Shown piece after piece: positions 12,048 to 24,299 of a stretch of 64,000 nt of DNA. This DNA comes from Takakia lepidozioides. Its lineage: Eukaryota; Streptophyta; Takakiopsida; Takakiales; Takakiaceae. The DNA is taken from NCBI GenBank assembly GCA_030704615.1, contig CM060733.1, forward strand, positions 55,304,001 to 55,368,000. Reading direction: 5' to 3'. The translations under genes and the position numbers were made by a program. The notes beneath the pieces are model-generated. The model made no database searches. It worked only from the letters and a program-made list of their open reading frames with translations, and was not told the origin of the DNA. Within the stretch, counting starts at the first letter, position 1, and the number at the start of each line of letters is the position of its first letter.

Positions 12048-15000
12048 CTATGGTGAGGATCCGCTATCACTGTCCGATGCATCCCCGCCCTCATGCAAGG
12101 ATGGCTGCCTTCCACCTGCCTCCGAACCTGCACTGCCGCTACCGCTGTTACTCTGAGAAGCCCTCCCCTCAAAAATACCATCCTCACCAGCCGGAACTGT
12201 CCACCTGGGTGCGGAAGTCTCCTCGACATTCCCCTCGCTCTCGGACGCGGATTCTATTACGAACTTCCCTACTCTGCCTTTCACAATTCTATGTTTGGCC
12301 TCACGCCTCATTATAATTCTCTGCTCATTCCCGTATGTCAATTGCTCTAACCGAGTAGGCCTATCCTCCCTCCTGATGGCTTCTTTGGCAGCCGTGTCTG
12401 CATACGCTGGTAGAAAAAAGGGCTTCTGGGGACTCGCGAGAAACGATTTTCTGGCAAAGAATGGCCGATGCGATTCTGTCTCCTCCTCTGCAACAGGGTC
12501 CGATTTGAGCAAGTCTCCCAGCTTCTCCTCGTCGGACGACTCTGCAAGGCTGAGTGTACGCACAAACATAGAATGAAGTACATTAGAGAATTCAAACAGG
12601 GAATCATCGGCAGGTTGCATGGTCCCTACAACCGAAACCAATACACTTACTATGGTGCAACTCACTCGAAGACAGGCATTGGGGGAAGCGGCTTCGGGCG
12701 CCCCTGCATCGAACGAATTTCCCGGACTTCCTCCTCTTCATCTTCCTCCTCTCCTTCCACGTCCTCTTCTGCGTTTTTGGGATCCTCAGTCGGAGGCAGA
12801 CGCTGAAGGCCCGCCAAATTGTAATCGTACAAGGCCGTATCCCCCTCAAATGAGAACACAAATCGGTTCGACATCCTTCCCGCCCACATACAGGCACCTG
12901 CGAATTCATACGACAACCACAGCCAAACTCAAGAATGAGTCGCTTCCTCGCACAAGCAAACATACAGAAACGGAAATGGTGTCAATTTCAGTGCCGCATT
13001 CAATTAACGTTCTCACCTGTATTTGCAGTGACGTCAAGGACCCTGCCTTCAACATCCGTACACGTTTCCATGAGCGTCTGGATGAATGCAGGACTCCTGG
13101 TCCTGCCATACCTCCATGGCTTGCCCGACAAATCACAAAGAATGTCCTTCTCTCCCACATGGTTGAACAGGACGTTATACTCCAGTGGATCAACTGTGGA
13201 ATCAACAAGTCTTCCTGCTTCACGTAATTTGAATTTCGAATGTTCCTTCACGAAGCAAAATGCCTGAAAGATAAGAGTCTGCAGAGAAGGAAATGAAAAC
13301 GTCAGAGGTGGCCTACATGTACAGGGGCAATTTTGGCCAAGAAATTGACATAGCAGAGGAGAACCACAGCATACCTTCTGGCCATCGTTGAGAAGACCCT
13401 GCGTGTTGATGCAAGTCCAGATCTTTTTCAGGATGGGTGCTGCACTTCTCCCCGTCCATACTTTGATATCATTCTCAGTGACTTCTCCATCGGCTGCTAG
13501 CACAACAACACAGCCAACGTCGTCCAACATGTTGGCTGCGAACCCGAATGTGTGGCTCCAGTATCGTTCGTCGTACTTGTTCCACCAGGGAACTGAGCCC
13601 AGCCCCAGTATCTCCTGCCCATCCGGGATATCCACAAGGATCATGTCGATGGAGGCTTTCACCGCCCTGCCCCCGACTGTGCTCTTTTTGCCGTGGCTCA
13701 TCGCCACAAAATACTCCATCATCTTTGTGTAGCCAGGAGTGTCCTCCATATCATTGCCAGTGGCCTTCCTCTTCCCCTTCCCCTGGTGGGCCTCGATCGC
13801 CTTCCTCAAACTCGTTATCTCCAGCCTTCTGGTCAGAGCAGTTAGGAAATTTTCATTAACACACTCCACAATTGTGGGTGTTTTGAGGACTTCCCTGCCC
13901 GCAATCTGCACCGCACGGTAGGGTCTGCCAGGTGCATCCTCGTATAGTGATCTCTTTGCAGCCGACCCCCCGGAGCGCTGGCCCTTGTGAATTTTCGGAC
14001 GAGGTGTGGCCCCCTGGGTGTTTTCCTGCTGGAAATCGTCGTCCGAATCCTCCTCATCTGGCTGACTGTTTTGCTGCTTCTTCTTCTTGGGTGTGGGGGT
14101 CTTCGTCTCTTGCCCCTGTTTGCGCGTTCTTTTCTTCCTGTCCTTGGGCTGCTCAGCTGCCTGCTTCTCCATCTGCTCCTTCGCCAACGCTGCCGCCTTG
14201 GCTGACTTTCTCAGTGCTTTCTGCTTGGCTGCCTCCTCTGCTTTCAGTCTTTCCGCGTCCTCTGGTTGGGGATCCGATTGCGCCTTCATAGCCCTGGCAT
14301 TCGCTTCCTTCTTCAAGTTAACCTCCGAGAGGTCAACGGTCCCACTTGGGAGATCCACATACCAGGGGCAGTTTACCAAATGCTCGGCATGCCACTCCTT
14401 CGCCATTACTTCTGTGTACATCGTTCCACGACCTCCAGGTGTCCTCCACGCCAGGAAGAATGGTGGAACCCTTTGAATGGCTCCGGACGGAATGAGTGCA
14501 AAGTTTATGTACCTGCAATCACGAGGCAGTTCAACAAAAATCATTCTACCGATGCATCATGCAAGTGGAAGTTGTCAATGCACAAGGTATTTCGGCACCG
14601 AAATACGGAGTGGACCGTGCCCCAATTACCCAGAACTCACATCTTGCAGAGGTATATTTCGGCGCCGCAATATCCATCGCTGCTTAACCAAATCATCTAA
14701 ACTGCAAATAGGGGGATGCATTGTCAGCAGATTACCTGAACAGGACACGCATTGCCGCTTTGTCGGCACCCTCCTGCTCTTCGATGTATACGCTGCGTCT
14801 TGCCTTTGCAATTTCTCTGAAAAAGAGGTTTGCGAAGCGCCCTCGCCACGACTGCACGTAGTTCTCCATTGTCTCAGGCTTCGTCCAGTCGATCTGTAAC
14901 TTGAAAGTGGTGGTGTTGCAGTCCAATTGCTCCTGGGCGTGGGTCAGTACCTGCATCATGGCAGGTTTCCAAAACATTCATGATTTTGAAATTGCGACGA

Positions 15001-17215
15001 TGTCCAACACAGAATAGGAGAAAATTATACCTGATGCCACCAAGTCATGACATTGAGCCAGTCGTTCATTTTGTCGTCTGTTGGCTCGATGGGAAAGTGG
15101 TACAGCAGCTTCGTGTTTGTATGGCCGTTCCAGATTCGCAGCCACCTCGTCTGCAGCCACCTCACATCGGTCAGACAAGAGCTCCAACATAAGAATCGCG
15201 AGAAGTCACAAAACAAGAATAAACACATGCTTACCTTCTCCGCCGGCTCAACACAGGACACTGCGATGTGATGAAGTTTCTCCATGGACATTTCCGGTTT
15301 CATGGGTCTGGAGTAATGCAGTCCTATCTCCGCCAGGAACTCGGCACCAAGACCAGGGTCAGCGATTGCAACTTGCTTAACAAGTTTGGACCTGTACTTG
15401 GTCCGGGATTGCTTCCCTGCCTGCACAATATGACTCTCTATCGACGCGTCCGCCTTGTTGGGGGCATCATTCTCAAAGAACTGCCTTTTGGCATAGGCCA
15501 AGTCATCCCTGATGTTCGTCTGCATTCCCATACCCAGCAGATACAGTCAGGCCACGGATCCTTGCAACAAATAACATTAAATTGATACTGAAATTTGAGA
15601 TGAACCTCACCGAATAGAGGATCTCCACCATGGCGTCCAGTGTTGGTCGGTACCAGGTGCGATCTGCTTTCGCTAGGGACTTCCTGTACAGCTCGGGATC
15701 GAGGGACTTTTGGAAGTCCGTCAGCGGAGCTGTCCCCACTTCTTGCACTCTGTAGAGCGTATGTGCCAGATGAGTTTCCACGAAGGCCCTCTCTGTTACC
15801 CTGCCATGGAGAAAAAAACAACATGAAAATATGATTTCGGCACAGCAATCCAATTTCCAATTCATAGAGTGCATGACAGTGGTGAACATTGCCTATTTCG
15901 GCGCCGCAATAGGCAGTACACAAGGATGTAATTGTATACTTACAGATTTATATCCGCCATGGCACCCTTCAACAGTCCTCTGTCCCTGACGTCCACCTTC
16001 ACGACAATGCAGTCCACCATGTAATGCCAACTGATATCTTGCGGATGCATTTCAGCAATGTACTCTGTCCAGGCAAGCATCCTGTGGTTCCCGTCCCAAA
16101 CGAAGAACATCTTCCCTTCCATGTGTGCGAATGTGGGATTAGTCTTCAAATAGGCTTCAAACTCGGCATTAACAGTGTGCCAGTGGGGGCCCCAATTCTG
16201 AAGCTCCTCTGCAGTGGGGCCCCTTGTGACACCCTGGTCATTCTCAATGGAAACGTAGAATGCTGCCGACCCCCGTCTGTACCCTTCTCTGAAGTTGTGC
16301 TTCAGTCGATCGATATCCCCTGGCAGTGCTTGCCTTACAACTGGAAGGCTTACCATGCGACACAAAGGAACTTTAAGGTTCTCGGGATACACCATGGAGC
16401 CCAAAACGCGGCCTATGTTGCTATGAGTCTCTGCCAGCAACCTGTTTGCTGCTATGTTCATGTCTCGTGCGCTCATGAGCATACCCGCCACCAGTTTCTT
16501 ACTTGTATCACCTCTGTCACTTCCCTCACCCCTCTCACCAGCCTGTGTACTGTCCTGGAGGTTTTGCTCCTCCGCAAGATCCAGCAGGTTCTGATCGTCG
16601 CCAAGTCGTACCACGTTATCGTCCTCTCCTTCTGTCAGTTGAATGGGCCGCCCTTCTGCAGATCCGACTCCCACATCTCCAGCGGCCTCCACCGCATCTG
16701 TGTTTTCTGAAATTGACTGCAAACCCAATACCTCCGCTTCCAGTCTCCCTAGGGGTTTTACTGGCGAAGCCATGGGCTCCTTCTGCTTTCTCGGCTTCCG
16801 AACTCTAGGTGGGCTTTTCGGAGGCGATATCTGAGGTGTTGAATGAGGACTCGTCTGCCTCGATGCACTTCCACCTTGTGAGCGCAGCACCCGGGCAGGA
16901 GTATCCAAAGTTGACTGTGTTGCCTCGCCCCCCTGCGATCCCTCCCCAGCTCCCATGTCAAACAAACAGGAAAACATGAGACACTGCACGCCAAAACAAA
17001 GGTGTCAAAGGAATATTGCGTATGGAGTGCTTCACATCCGCGAAGCACGAATCTCTCACTGGTGGGCGATCCGAGTCTCCGGATAACGACGTCTGCATTT
17101 CATGCATGAGACGGAGCTTAAGTCGTGTCGTCGGCGGCTTCCCAAAATCCCGCGTCCTCCTCTTTGCCGGAGTTGCCTGACCTTCCACAAACTCTATGCT
17201 ACCACTATGCCGCAT
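12048..17215 (-). CDS. Gene B: ParB-like plus DNA methyltransferase-like protein, 10 exons
   Basis: Exons on the minus strand: 17215-17060, 16983-15944, 15800-15611, 15519-15235, 15150-15031, 14950-14736, 14512-13375, 13263-13017, 12897-12666, 12549-12048. All junctions are GT-AG and in phase, giving 4,125 nt and about 1,374 aa. Residues 265-360 hold a ParB/sulfiredoxin-fold-like region (IPLCRMVSLPVVR, AAFYVSIEND, then FVWDGNHRMLAW, with G-N-H-R-x-x-A at 350-356, where ParB has GERRxxA). A helical middle leads to a Lys/Arg-rich, NLS-like tract (about 750-850). The C-terminus resembles permuted N4/N6 DNA methyltransferases: ILVDIPDG at the motif IV position (963-966; usually DPPY), then SPAFIQTLME, RVLDVTANTG (motif I, 1125-1131) and RFVFSFEGD (motif II). 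An acidic tail ends the protein. Altered motifs IV and I make catalysis uncertain. The first exon is inferred from phase only. Gene B homologues occur at 28.1-31.7 and 61.8-63.1 kb. Confidence 0.75.
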
Positions 17216-17459
17216 AAGGAGAGGAAACGCAGGAGAACGTCACTGCAGAAGGGCAAGGAGCGAGAGAGCGAAGCGGTGGAACATGCAACCACTATGCACG
17301 AGCAGATGCGTAAGCAGCCACGTCTCCCGAAGCGTTGCCACCGTCCACCACTTTCTGCCGTATGGGTGATGAAGAGATTGTGACCCCTGACACGTTCGCA
17401 CGGATGAAGTCGACTGGAACACGACGCGTGCCAGTTCCAGCCACCAGTGTATGACGGTT

Positions 17460-19345
17460 TATCCGAATTGCGGCACCGAAATACGTTCCGTTCACCGGAT
17501 GCGGTTCCCGGAGCAGCCGGCATTGAATGAAATATCCGCACATCATGAAACCCAACCGCCATGAAAATCGCCTGCATATGACATTCAACAGTCAGGTCGG
17601 TACGTTTCATCAGCGGACGGATGAATTTCGGCGCCGAAATTCATCCTATTCAAGTGCTTTCATACACAAACTTACAAATTTCGGCGCCGCAATTCATCGC
17701 TTTCCAAGTCCTCATTCGTCATGAGCAAACCTGTCGGTGGGATATCGGAGCCGGAATTAATTCCGGGACAACGGAAACGGCTGCACTTCGGCACATTTCA
17801 TCCATATTTCGGCGCCGAAATTCATTACGAATATGTCCGTCCACGCGTAGACGAGGTGAAATCATCCATATTTCGGCGCCGAAATTCATCGCTTCGCAAG
17901 TCCTCATTCGTCATGAGCAAACCTGTCGGTGGGATATCGGAGCCGGAATCAATTCCGGGACAACGGAAACGGCTGCACTTCGGCACATTCCATCCATATT
18001 TCGGCGCCGCAATTCATTACGAATATGAGCGTCCGCGCGTAGACGAGGTGAAATCATCCATATTTCGGCGCCGAAATTCATCCAGAGCGAAGATTAAATC
18101 TGCACGATGCTATGCTTTGCCGCCATCATTGCCCCTGACGGATGCTGTCCATGACTGTTGGACTTGCCATTTCTGGACATTTAACTATAATTTCGGCGCC
18201 GAAATTATACTTTATGTGCGGCAACGTCCCGTGCGAAAAAGACCACTTCATGGATACTGTCGGTTTCAAACGAAAAAAAAACGGCTAAAATGCAATTAAT
18301 TTTGACAGAAGTGGTTTAATATGCCGATTTCTCCATTAAATGCAGAATATTCCTGTTATATTCGTCGGAACGGGGTATTTCCAAAGATTTACGGAAAATT
18401 ATCATCCAAAACCAAAAAGTAAGTGCCGGGTTTGGACGAATTTCGGCGCCGAAATTCATCCGTCGCATAGAAAATGTAATATTAGAGTTACTCATTGCGG
18501 ACAGTAAGGATGAATTTCGGCGCCGAAATTGATCCATTTCAAAGAAAAATAAATATTGGAGGGAAGGCATTGGATGAATTTCGGCGCCGAAATCCGCCGC
18601 TAAAACCCTGAAAAGAATTTGGAGGGATGAAGTCGTCTGAATTTCGGCGCCGAAATTCATTGCTCGCGAAGGAAAAAAAAATTTCTGGAGGACTTCGTAT
18701 GAATTTCGCGCCGAAATTCATTGCTCGCGAAGGAAAATAAAAAATATCTCCTGGACTTGGAATGAATTTCGGCGCCGAAATTCAATGCTCGCGAAGGAAA
18801 AAAAAAAATCGAGAGGATTTTGGTTGATTTCGGCGCCGAAATTCATTGCTCTCGAAGAAAAAGGGAAATTAAAAGGGAGTACTTGGATGAGATTCGGCGC
18901 CAAAGTTCATCTGTCGCAAAGAAAAATAAAAACAGAAAGGACTTCCGATGAATTCTGGCACCGAAATCCATACGCAGGGCAGCAGAATTAGGGTCGGAAA
19001 AGGAGATGAAGAATGAATTTCGGCGCCGAAATACATCCATTCTGCCGAATCAGGATTACTGTCATTCGGAAGTCGGCACCGATATCCGGACACGTGGTCA
19101 ATCACGACTGTAATCAGGAACACATTTATCCGTATTTTGGCATCTAAATTCAACCCATATGTGCAGATACAATTTAATGAAGAAGAAGTTCATCCGAATT
19201 TCGGCACCGAAATCCATCCGTTGGGTGCTTGGTCAGTTTTATGAGGTAAACAAATTACGATTTCTGTTGCCAGAATTCATCCCTTGGCTTCCAAAGCTGT
19301 TACATGACAGAGATGTTCATCCAGATTTCGGTGCCGAAATTCATG
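17460..19345. repeat. Central palindrome array of element 1 (GGCGCC-centred)
   Basis: About 21 copies of a 24-bp palindrome with half-site ATGAATTTCGGC followed by its reverse complement lie in the divergent gene A/gene B intergenic region. From 18437 to 18900 they form a regular array with a period of about 60-65 bp and A-rich spacers carrying GCTCGCGAAGG. At 17705-18080 a unit of about 190 bp, each with two palindromes, is duplicated. A few more sites lie inside gene B introns (14590, 14655, 15832, 15895). Long open frames here only translate the repeat. Start sites of both genes probably flank the array, so it may act as a shared regulatory region. Confidence 0.9.
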
Positions 19346-19592
19346 GGAAGGCCTGATTTATTGTACCCCAAGTGGTTGTACATTACAATTCAGGCACCAA
19401 ATATCCGATGTGAACTTGCTGTTTTCGTCCGTTTTTTTAACGTACGTTACACACCTTCATCTTTACGTGCACTGATCACCCATCATGTTGGATACGGAAT
19501 CCTCCAGAAAATCATTTGTGTTATTAGGTAGGACACACTCTTCTCATTGCAGGACTTCGCTGCGGAGCGTACCGAGAGGTCCCGTCTTCAAA

Positions 19593-22500
19593 ATGGACTC
19601 CCGTGTTTGGGTCAACGTGTACTTCCATCCTGATTCTCTGAAAGCTAAAATACCCTGCGACCAAGGATTTGCGATTGTCACTGAGCAGTACTTGTGTGTG
19701 AAGTTCGGGCTCCGCCCTGGAACGGTGTTTTTGGAAGAGGAGACGAAGGATGCTTATGGAAATTTTCTGGAAAGTGCCGTCATTCTGCATGCAGATTTCG
19801 GAAAAGGCAAAGAGTGGCGGCTCCCAGCTTCTGAATCCATCCGGTACAGTGCCATTGGTGAAATCGTGCCTAAAGAGTTCCCACGCTGGAACTTGGTTGA
19901 TCCTCCTTCCACAAGAGGGTCTGGGGTGCAAGATGTGAAGGATGTGGGCACCTCTTCACAAGCAGAGAAGCCCAAACATGTGAAAAGGGAAATCCAGGAA
20001 AACAGGGAAACAGTCGTCCAGGACTTATCCAGTGACGATGAAGACTGTATGGTCCTTCCATCGTATGTTTCGAAGTCGTCCGTCACTAGGAGTGTTCAGC
20101 ATACACCGTCCGACTCAACTTCCGTCCGCTCAGTAATCGACATATTGCGGAGGATGAAGACAACGGGTTCCCGCTCCAGTGACCTTCTTAGGCTTGATTA
20201 CGACAAAACTCCAATCCATTCTGTGGAATTTTTGCCTGATGTTGTGGATGGGAATGCTATCTACGAGTTCCCTCCAGTGCCGGCAGGCGCAGGCCCAGAC
20301 GGCATGCTCGCAGGAATGAACAGGAAACATGACGGCCACCCTTGGTGTGTCACCAAAACTTCATCGTCCAACCTGGGTGATGGAGTTCGAGTGAGATATG
20401 TATTGTGTGCTGGGCATCTTAAATGTTTCTCGAGCACATGTTACCATTACACTAGCAAAGGCACCAGGAATGAGACTGACTGGATTGGCAATTCGTCGAC
20501 CCCATTTTGGCCTCAAGGTAGAGTTCCTGCAGGGACGTTCAAGTGTGCCCATTGCAACGCAGCCCCTACGTGCATGGCAGTGTGCAACGCCAAGCAGTAC
20601 TACGTCGGGACCGTCGGCCCAGCGTGCACCAGAGCATGCATTCACATCGGAAAGCATGAGCACCCCCTCGCCAGAGGCAATTGCAGAGTCGCTTTTCAAC
20701 AAGCCCAGGATATTATCAAGGAGGAGGTGAGGTTGAGGCCGGGTGCAAAACCAAAGCAGATACAGCTCGCATCGGCACATAGGATTGCAATTGGCAGAAT
20801 AATGTCGGAGGACGGAAGCACAAGAGAGAAGCTGGGCGAGGGGGACATGAAGGACCTGCTGGAAGCTGTCTCCCATGTGTGCAGCCCCAATGTCAGGAAC
20901 CACATTGTCAGCTGCAAGAAACGAATCGGAAGAGGATCAGACATGCACTCCATCTTGGAAGTGAAACGCACATGCGGCTACGACTTCATCCAAGGCAGCT
21001 TCTTTCCTGGTCAAGGCTCGGAGATGGACAGGTGCTTCATATTTAAGATGTCAACGTGCGGACCGGGGAGCGGCGTCGATTTGGTGAAGCGGATGACCAG
21101 TGGAGACCTCTCAAATTGTTGGGTCATGTTTGACCACATCCGGCGAATTACCAACCACGATTGGGTGACAATGGGGGCACATGTATACGACCCACATTGC
21201 AGAAAGTTGATGACCATTGCTATCTGCGAAATGAAGGGAGAAGACACAGATTCGGAGTTGCATATGTGGCGCGGCATTAATGAGCAAATGGCGAGAGCCA
21301 AGTTGCCCCCTCCCGATTTTAGGGGCTTCATGGCTGACAATGCCCAGGCAAACTGGGCTGCAGTTAGGAGGGTATATGGGGACGACCCAAAGACTCCAAT
21401 GGAAGGAAAGGAGAGATCTTGCGGGTTCCACTTCATGCAGAGTTTGACGCAAAACACGAAAAGGTTCGTGGCGTCACGCCACCGGCAGGATCATATCAGT
21501 ATGTGCCTAGCGTGGAAAAATGCGAATTCCATCGACGAGGCGGAGACCGAGTTTGCAACCATACGCGCCTGGTGGGTGTCTTCAGGGGCAGTGGATGTGA
21601 AAGATCAGCCAGAACTGCAAACGTGGCTTGCGTGGTGGCATTATAGATTCCGCCAGTTTGGAGACTACATGAGACAGGTAACACATTTCTGTACTTGACA
21701 ATTGTTCTGTTTTGTGCTTGGACATTCTCCACAATCAGTGACATATCTAATTTCCTTCAACAGGACATGAGCTTGGAGGATGACACGGATATGCCGACGA
21801 CGAACATGGCCGAATCGGTGCACTCTTCCTGGCGTGCTTCCTCTGCAGCACATCTCGTTGACATGTTGACAGCAACAACAGAAGATATTGTGAGGGCCAT
21901 CATGCAACAATCTCATTACTACCAGTTTCTGGGAGGAAAGCAATGGGGTATCGGACCAGACAGGCAGGAGATGCTGATGAGGGCGGCGCATCGTTCGACC
22001 GATCCCAAAAAATGGACTGCTGCATTGCGGGAAACTATAAGGTCAACGCCGTTACACAGTCGGGGGAACTGCCTGGAGGGCGATGTCCGCAGCCGGCCGG
22101 TGAAGAGAAGAATTGAGGACATGCCCGGAGGGGATGGGGATTCATGGAGATCAGATATGAACATCCGCACTCAACCTCGGGGCGCAACGATGTTGCGTCC
22201 CACGCCTCCACGAAGCAGGACTCGTACCCCCTCTCCTGCAGCATCCATGGAATCGCTGCCAGACTCGGGACAACATGCCGAGGATGGGCATTCTGCTCCT
22301 GTTTTCGTTACCCAATACAACATTCCAATCGTGGAGCGAGATGTGTCGGCCTCGCAGTGGAGAATTGCACGGACCCGTCCGACATTTCGTGGCAAATGTT
22401 GTGCTGTTCGTGTCGACACCAACCAGAGATGCAATGAGATGATTCGGAGGAGCCCGCAGGGCGGTGTGCCTGCCCCTTGCTTCACAGGGAGATTTGTGTG

Positions 22501-23191
22501 CGCAAAGTTTGTGGAGGCCACACTGAAGGAGTTTTGGTTCTGCAGGCACGACATCATGTCGTGTGTGTTCGGCAAGCCCAAGTATGGTGTACAAGGCATG
22601 CCTGAACCACCGGCAGTCTGGCCTGTGGCAAGTGGTACAGATCTTACCCTGGAGGAGGCAGACGCTCTAGGAAGTGCAGGGTTTCGACTGGTGGAGAGGA
22701 CAGACGTTCCACGAAATCCAATTCCCAATCGTCATCCTCCTCCCACGAGAAGCTCTTCGCCCCGCATACCGGTGGGTGACCCCGCAGCTTGGCCCACCCA
22801 TCGGTGGGGTAAACTGAAAAGACGGCGGCCACCAACAAAGGCGAACGACACCAGGATGGCCAACGCTCTTGCAATGCCCTGCATAGTGCAAGGTTGCAGG
22901 GATGTTCCTCACCCCGGGATGGGGCGCATATTTCAGTTGTCAACAGCCGGGTCTGCTGCGCGCAGTGTCGTGTATGCAATCACGGTTTCACAGTACCCAG
23001 CTTGTAACTGTGAGGACTTCCTTGTTATGGAATCGAGGAATGCAGCATACGTCCCCTGCAAACACCTTTATTACATTTTTATGAAGCGCATGAGTTGCAT
23101 ATCCGCAGTGGACGTCTTCATCCATGCTCCAACACTGAGTTTCAACGAGCTGCACAAGGCCCTACGGCAGGATACTGGTCGGACTGCTTGA
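19593..23191 (+). CDS. Gene A: Mutator-like transposase with SWIM finger
   Basis: Two exons, 19593-21677 and 21764-23191, joined in phase by a GT-AG intron of 86 bp; about 1,170 aa, with no internal stop. An upstream in-frame ATG at 19485 is possible, but homology with element 2 starts near 19593. A Cys/His-rich segment at about residues 245-345 (HDGHPWCVTKT, CAGHLKCF, CYHY, CAHCNAAPTC) resembles the WRKY-GCM1/FLYWCH-type fingers found in MULE transposases. The likely catalytic triad is D514 (VMFDHIRR), D582 (GFMADNAQANW) and E712 (TNMAESVHSSW), with a CGFHFMQSL Cys-His motif after the second Asp, as in MULEs. A second Cys-rich block (RGKCCAVRVD to FWFCRHDIMSC) precedes the SWIM finger C-x-C-x15-C-x-H at 1109-1129. 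It probably cuts and joins element ends in the nucleus. It looks functional. Confidence 0.88.
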
Positions 23192-23647
23192 CATTCCACA
23201 TTCGGGAAGGAGTTAGTGGCAATTATATTACATTCATCTTCTTGCACCCTATTTTTTTGTGAGGAATTATACACTTGGTGGTGCCGCATCGCCATGGCTA
23301 CATGTGAATTTCGTCCACCTTTATGAGAAGACTCCAATTTGCTACAAATACATTGTTACTGTTCTGCAAATGTGATGCCTTTACAAGATTGCTAGTTCTG
23401 TGTCCCAGTGGGAAGGGTCCTACTGCACATTCCAGCATTTGCATACTGCACCTTGTGCAAACAGCAATCCATACGACAAAGGACACGTCCCAGCATACTG
23501 GCAGTGAATTGCAAATAACATTAACAGAAGATTATCGAAGCCTGTATATTCCCCATATGGCACAGGGAAGCTGCTTGATTTCTGAATGAAAATGTATGTG
23601 CCATGAGTGTCAGCAAGTTGAAACATGTCTACTCTAGCATGCAAGAC
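23192..23647. other. Convergent gene A/gene C spacer, no gene
   Basis: About 450 bp of AT-rich sequence between the stop codons of gene A (plus) and gene C (minus). No palindrome sites or convincing frames are seen. It presumably holds both 3' ends. Confidence 0.5.
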
Positions 23648-24247
23648 CTATGGTCCCCTCGCCCAAGAAGAAGGAACTCGAACTGGCCTCTCAAGGACCT
23701 CCTGAGTGACCGGGTGCCTATATTTGAACAAAATGTCAGTGGTTTCTGTCGCCCGGTTGAAACTAACGAGGATGTCGTGTTTATCGATAGCGCCCCCTTG
23801 GTAGAAGGACATTTTCACAGTGGGCCCTGTGTTCCCCTCCTCCTCATCCTCATAACTGAAGAGAATGTCCCCACTTTCCGAGCCAGTCCGTCCACGCGTA
23901 AAGTTTTCACCTATGCACTCATCATACGTCCACTCGCAACAATTCCAGCGATACAGCAACGCTGTGCGTGATCTGTTCGGCTCCCACACATGCGGAAAGT
24001 CCAGGTCCATGATGCGTAGGAACCACCTGCTCCCCAGCCGGGGTCCAGGAGAGTCGTGCAATCCTGGAAGAAACTCCATTGCTCTCAGCTGGACAAGTCG
24101 AGGATCTTCCCTGTAAACATCCAGGAAGACAATGATGTCGTCTGCTTTCGGGAAAATGACTCCCGTCTGGCGTCGATAGATGTGATTCGGGCACGACATG
24201 GCCTCACGACACAACACGAACTCAAAGCAGGGAGGACATGGGCACAA
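23648..24247 (-). CDS. Gene C: unknown protein of element 1 (199 aa)
   Basis: An open minus-strand frame with an alternative ATG at 24199 (MSCPNHIYRRQ), which I slightly prefer. Features: an aromatic/acidic first half (IIVFLDVYREDPRL, RWFLRIMDLDFPHVWEPN), several Trp and Cys residues (YRWNCCEWTYDEC), then a beta-rich C-terminus (KMSFYQGGAIDKHDILVSFN, DILFKYRHPV). No signal peptide, membrane segment or known motif is recognised. It lies inside the right end of element 1, convergent with gene A, and has no counterpart at the same end of element 2. It could be a partial acquired gene or a second element protein. Real coding is supported by length and composition only. Confidence 0.5.
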   Translation of the reverse strand: MCPCPPCFEFVLCREAMSCPNHIYRRQTGVIFPKADDIIVFLDVYREDPRLVQLRAMEFLPGLHDSPGPRLGSRWFLRIMDLDFPHVWEPNRSRTALLYRWNCCEWTYDECIGENFTRGRTGSESGDILFSYEDEEEGNTGPTVKMSFYQGGAIDKHDILVSFNRATETTDILFKYRHPVTQEVLERPVRVPSSWARGP

Positions 24248-24299
24248 CAGAGAAGAGTGAAGAGCAAAATGAGAGCAAGGCCTCCCTCACCGTAAGGCG

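Noticed and set aside
13388-14291. Plus-strand ORFs opposite gene B
   Set aside because: Shadows of the long exon 7; the minus frame has homology to element 3 and proper splice sites.
17721-18299. Open frames of 135-192 aa in the central array of element 1
   Set aside because: Same reason: they translate the duplicated 190-bp unit and palindromes.
22171-22728. Minus-strand ORFs within gene A
   Set aside because: They overlap the homologous coding frame of the transposase and have no motifs.
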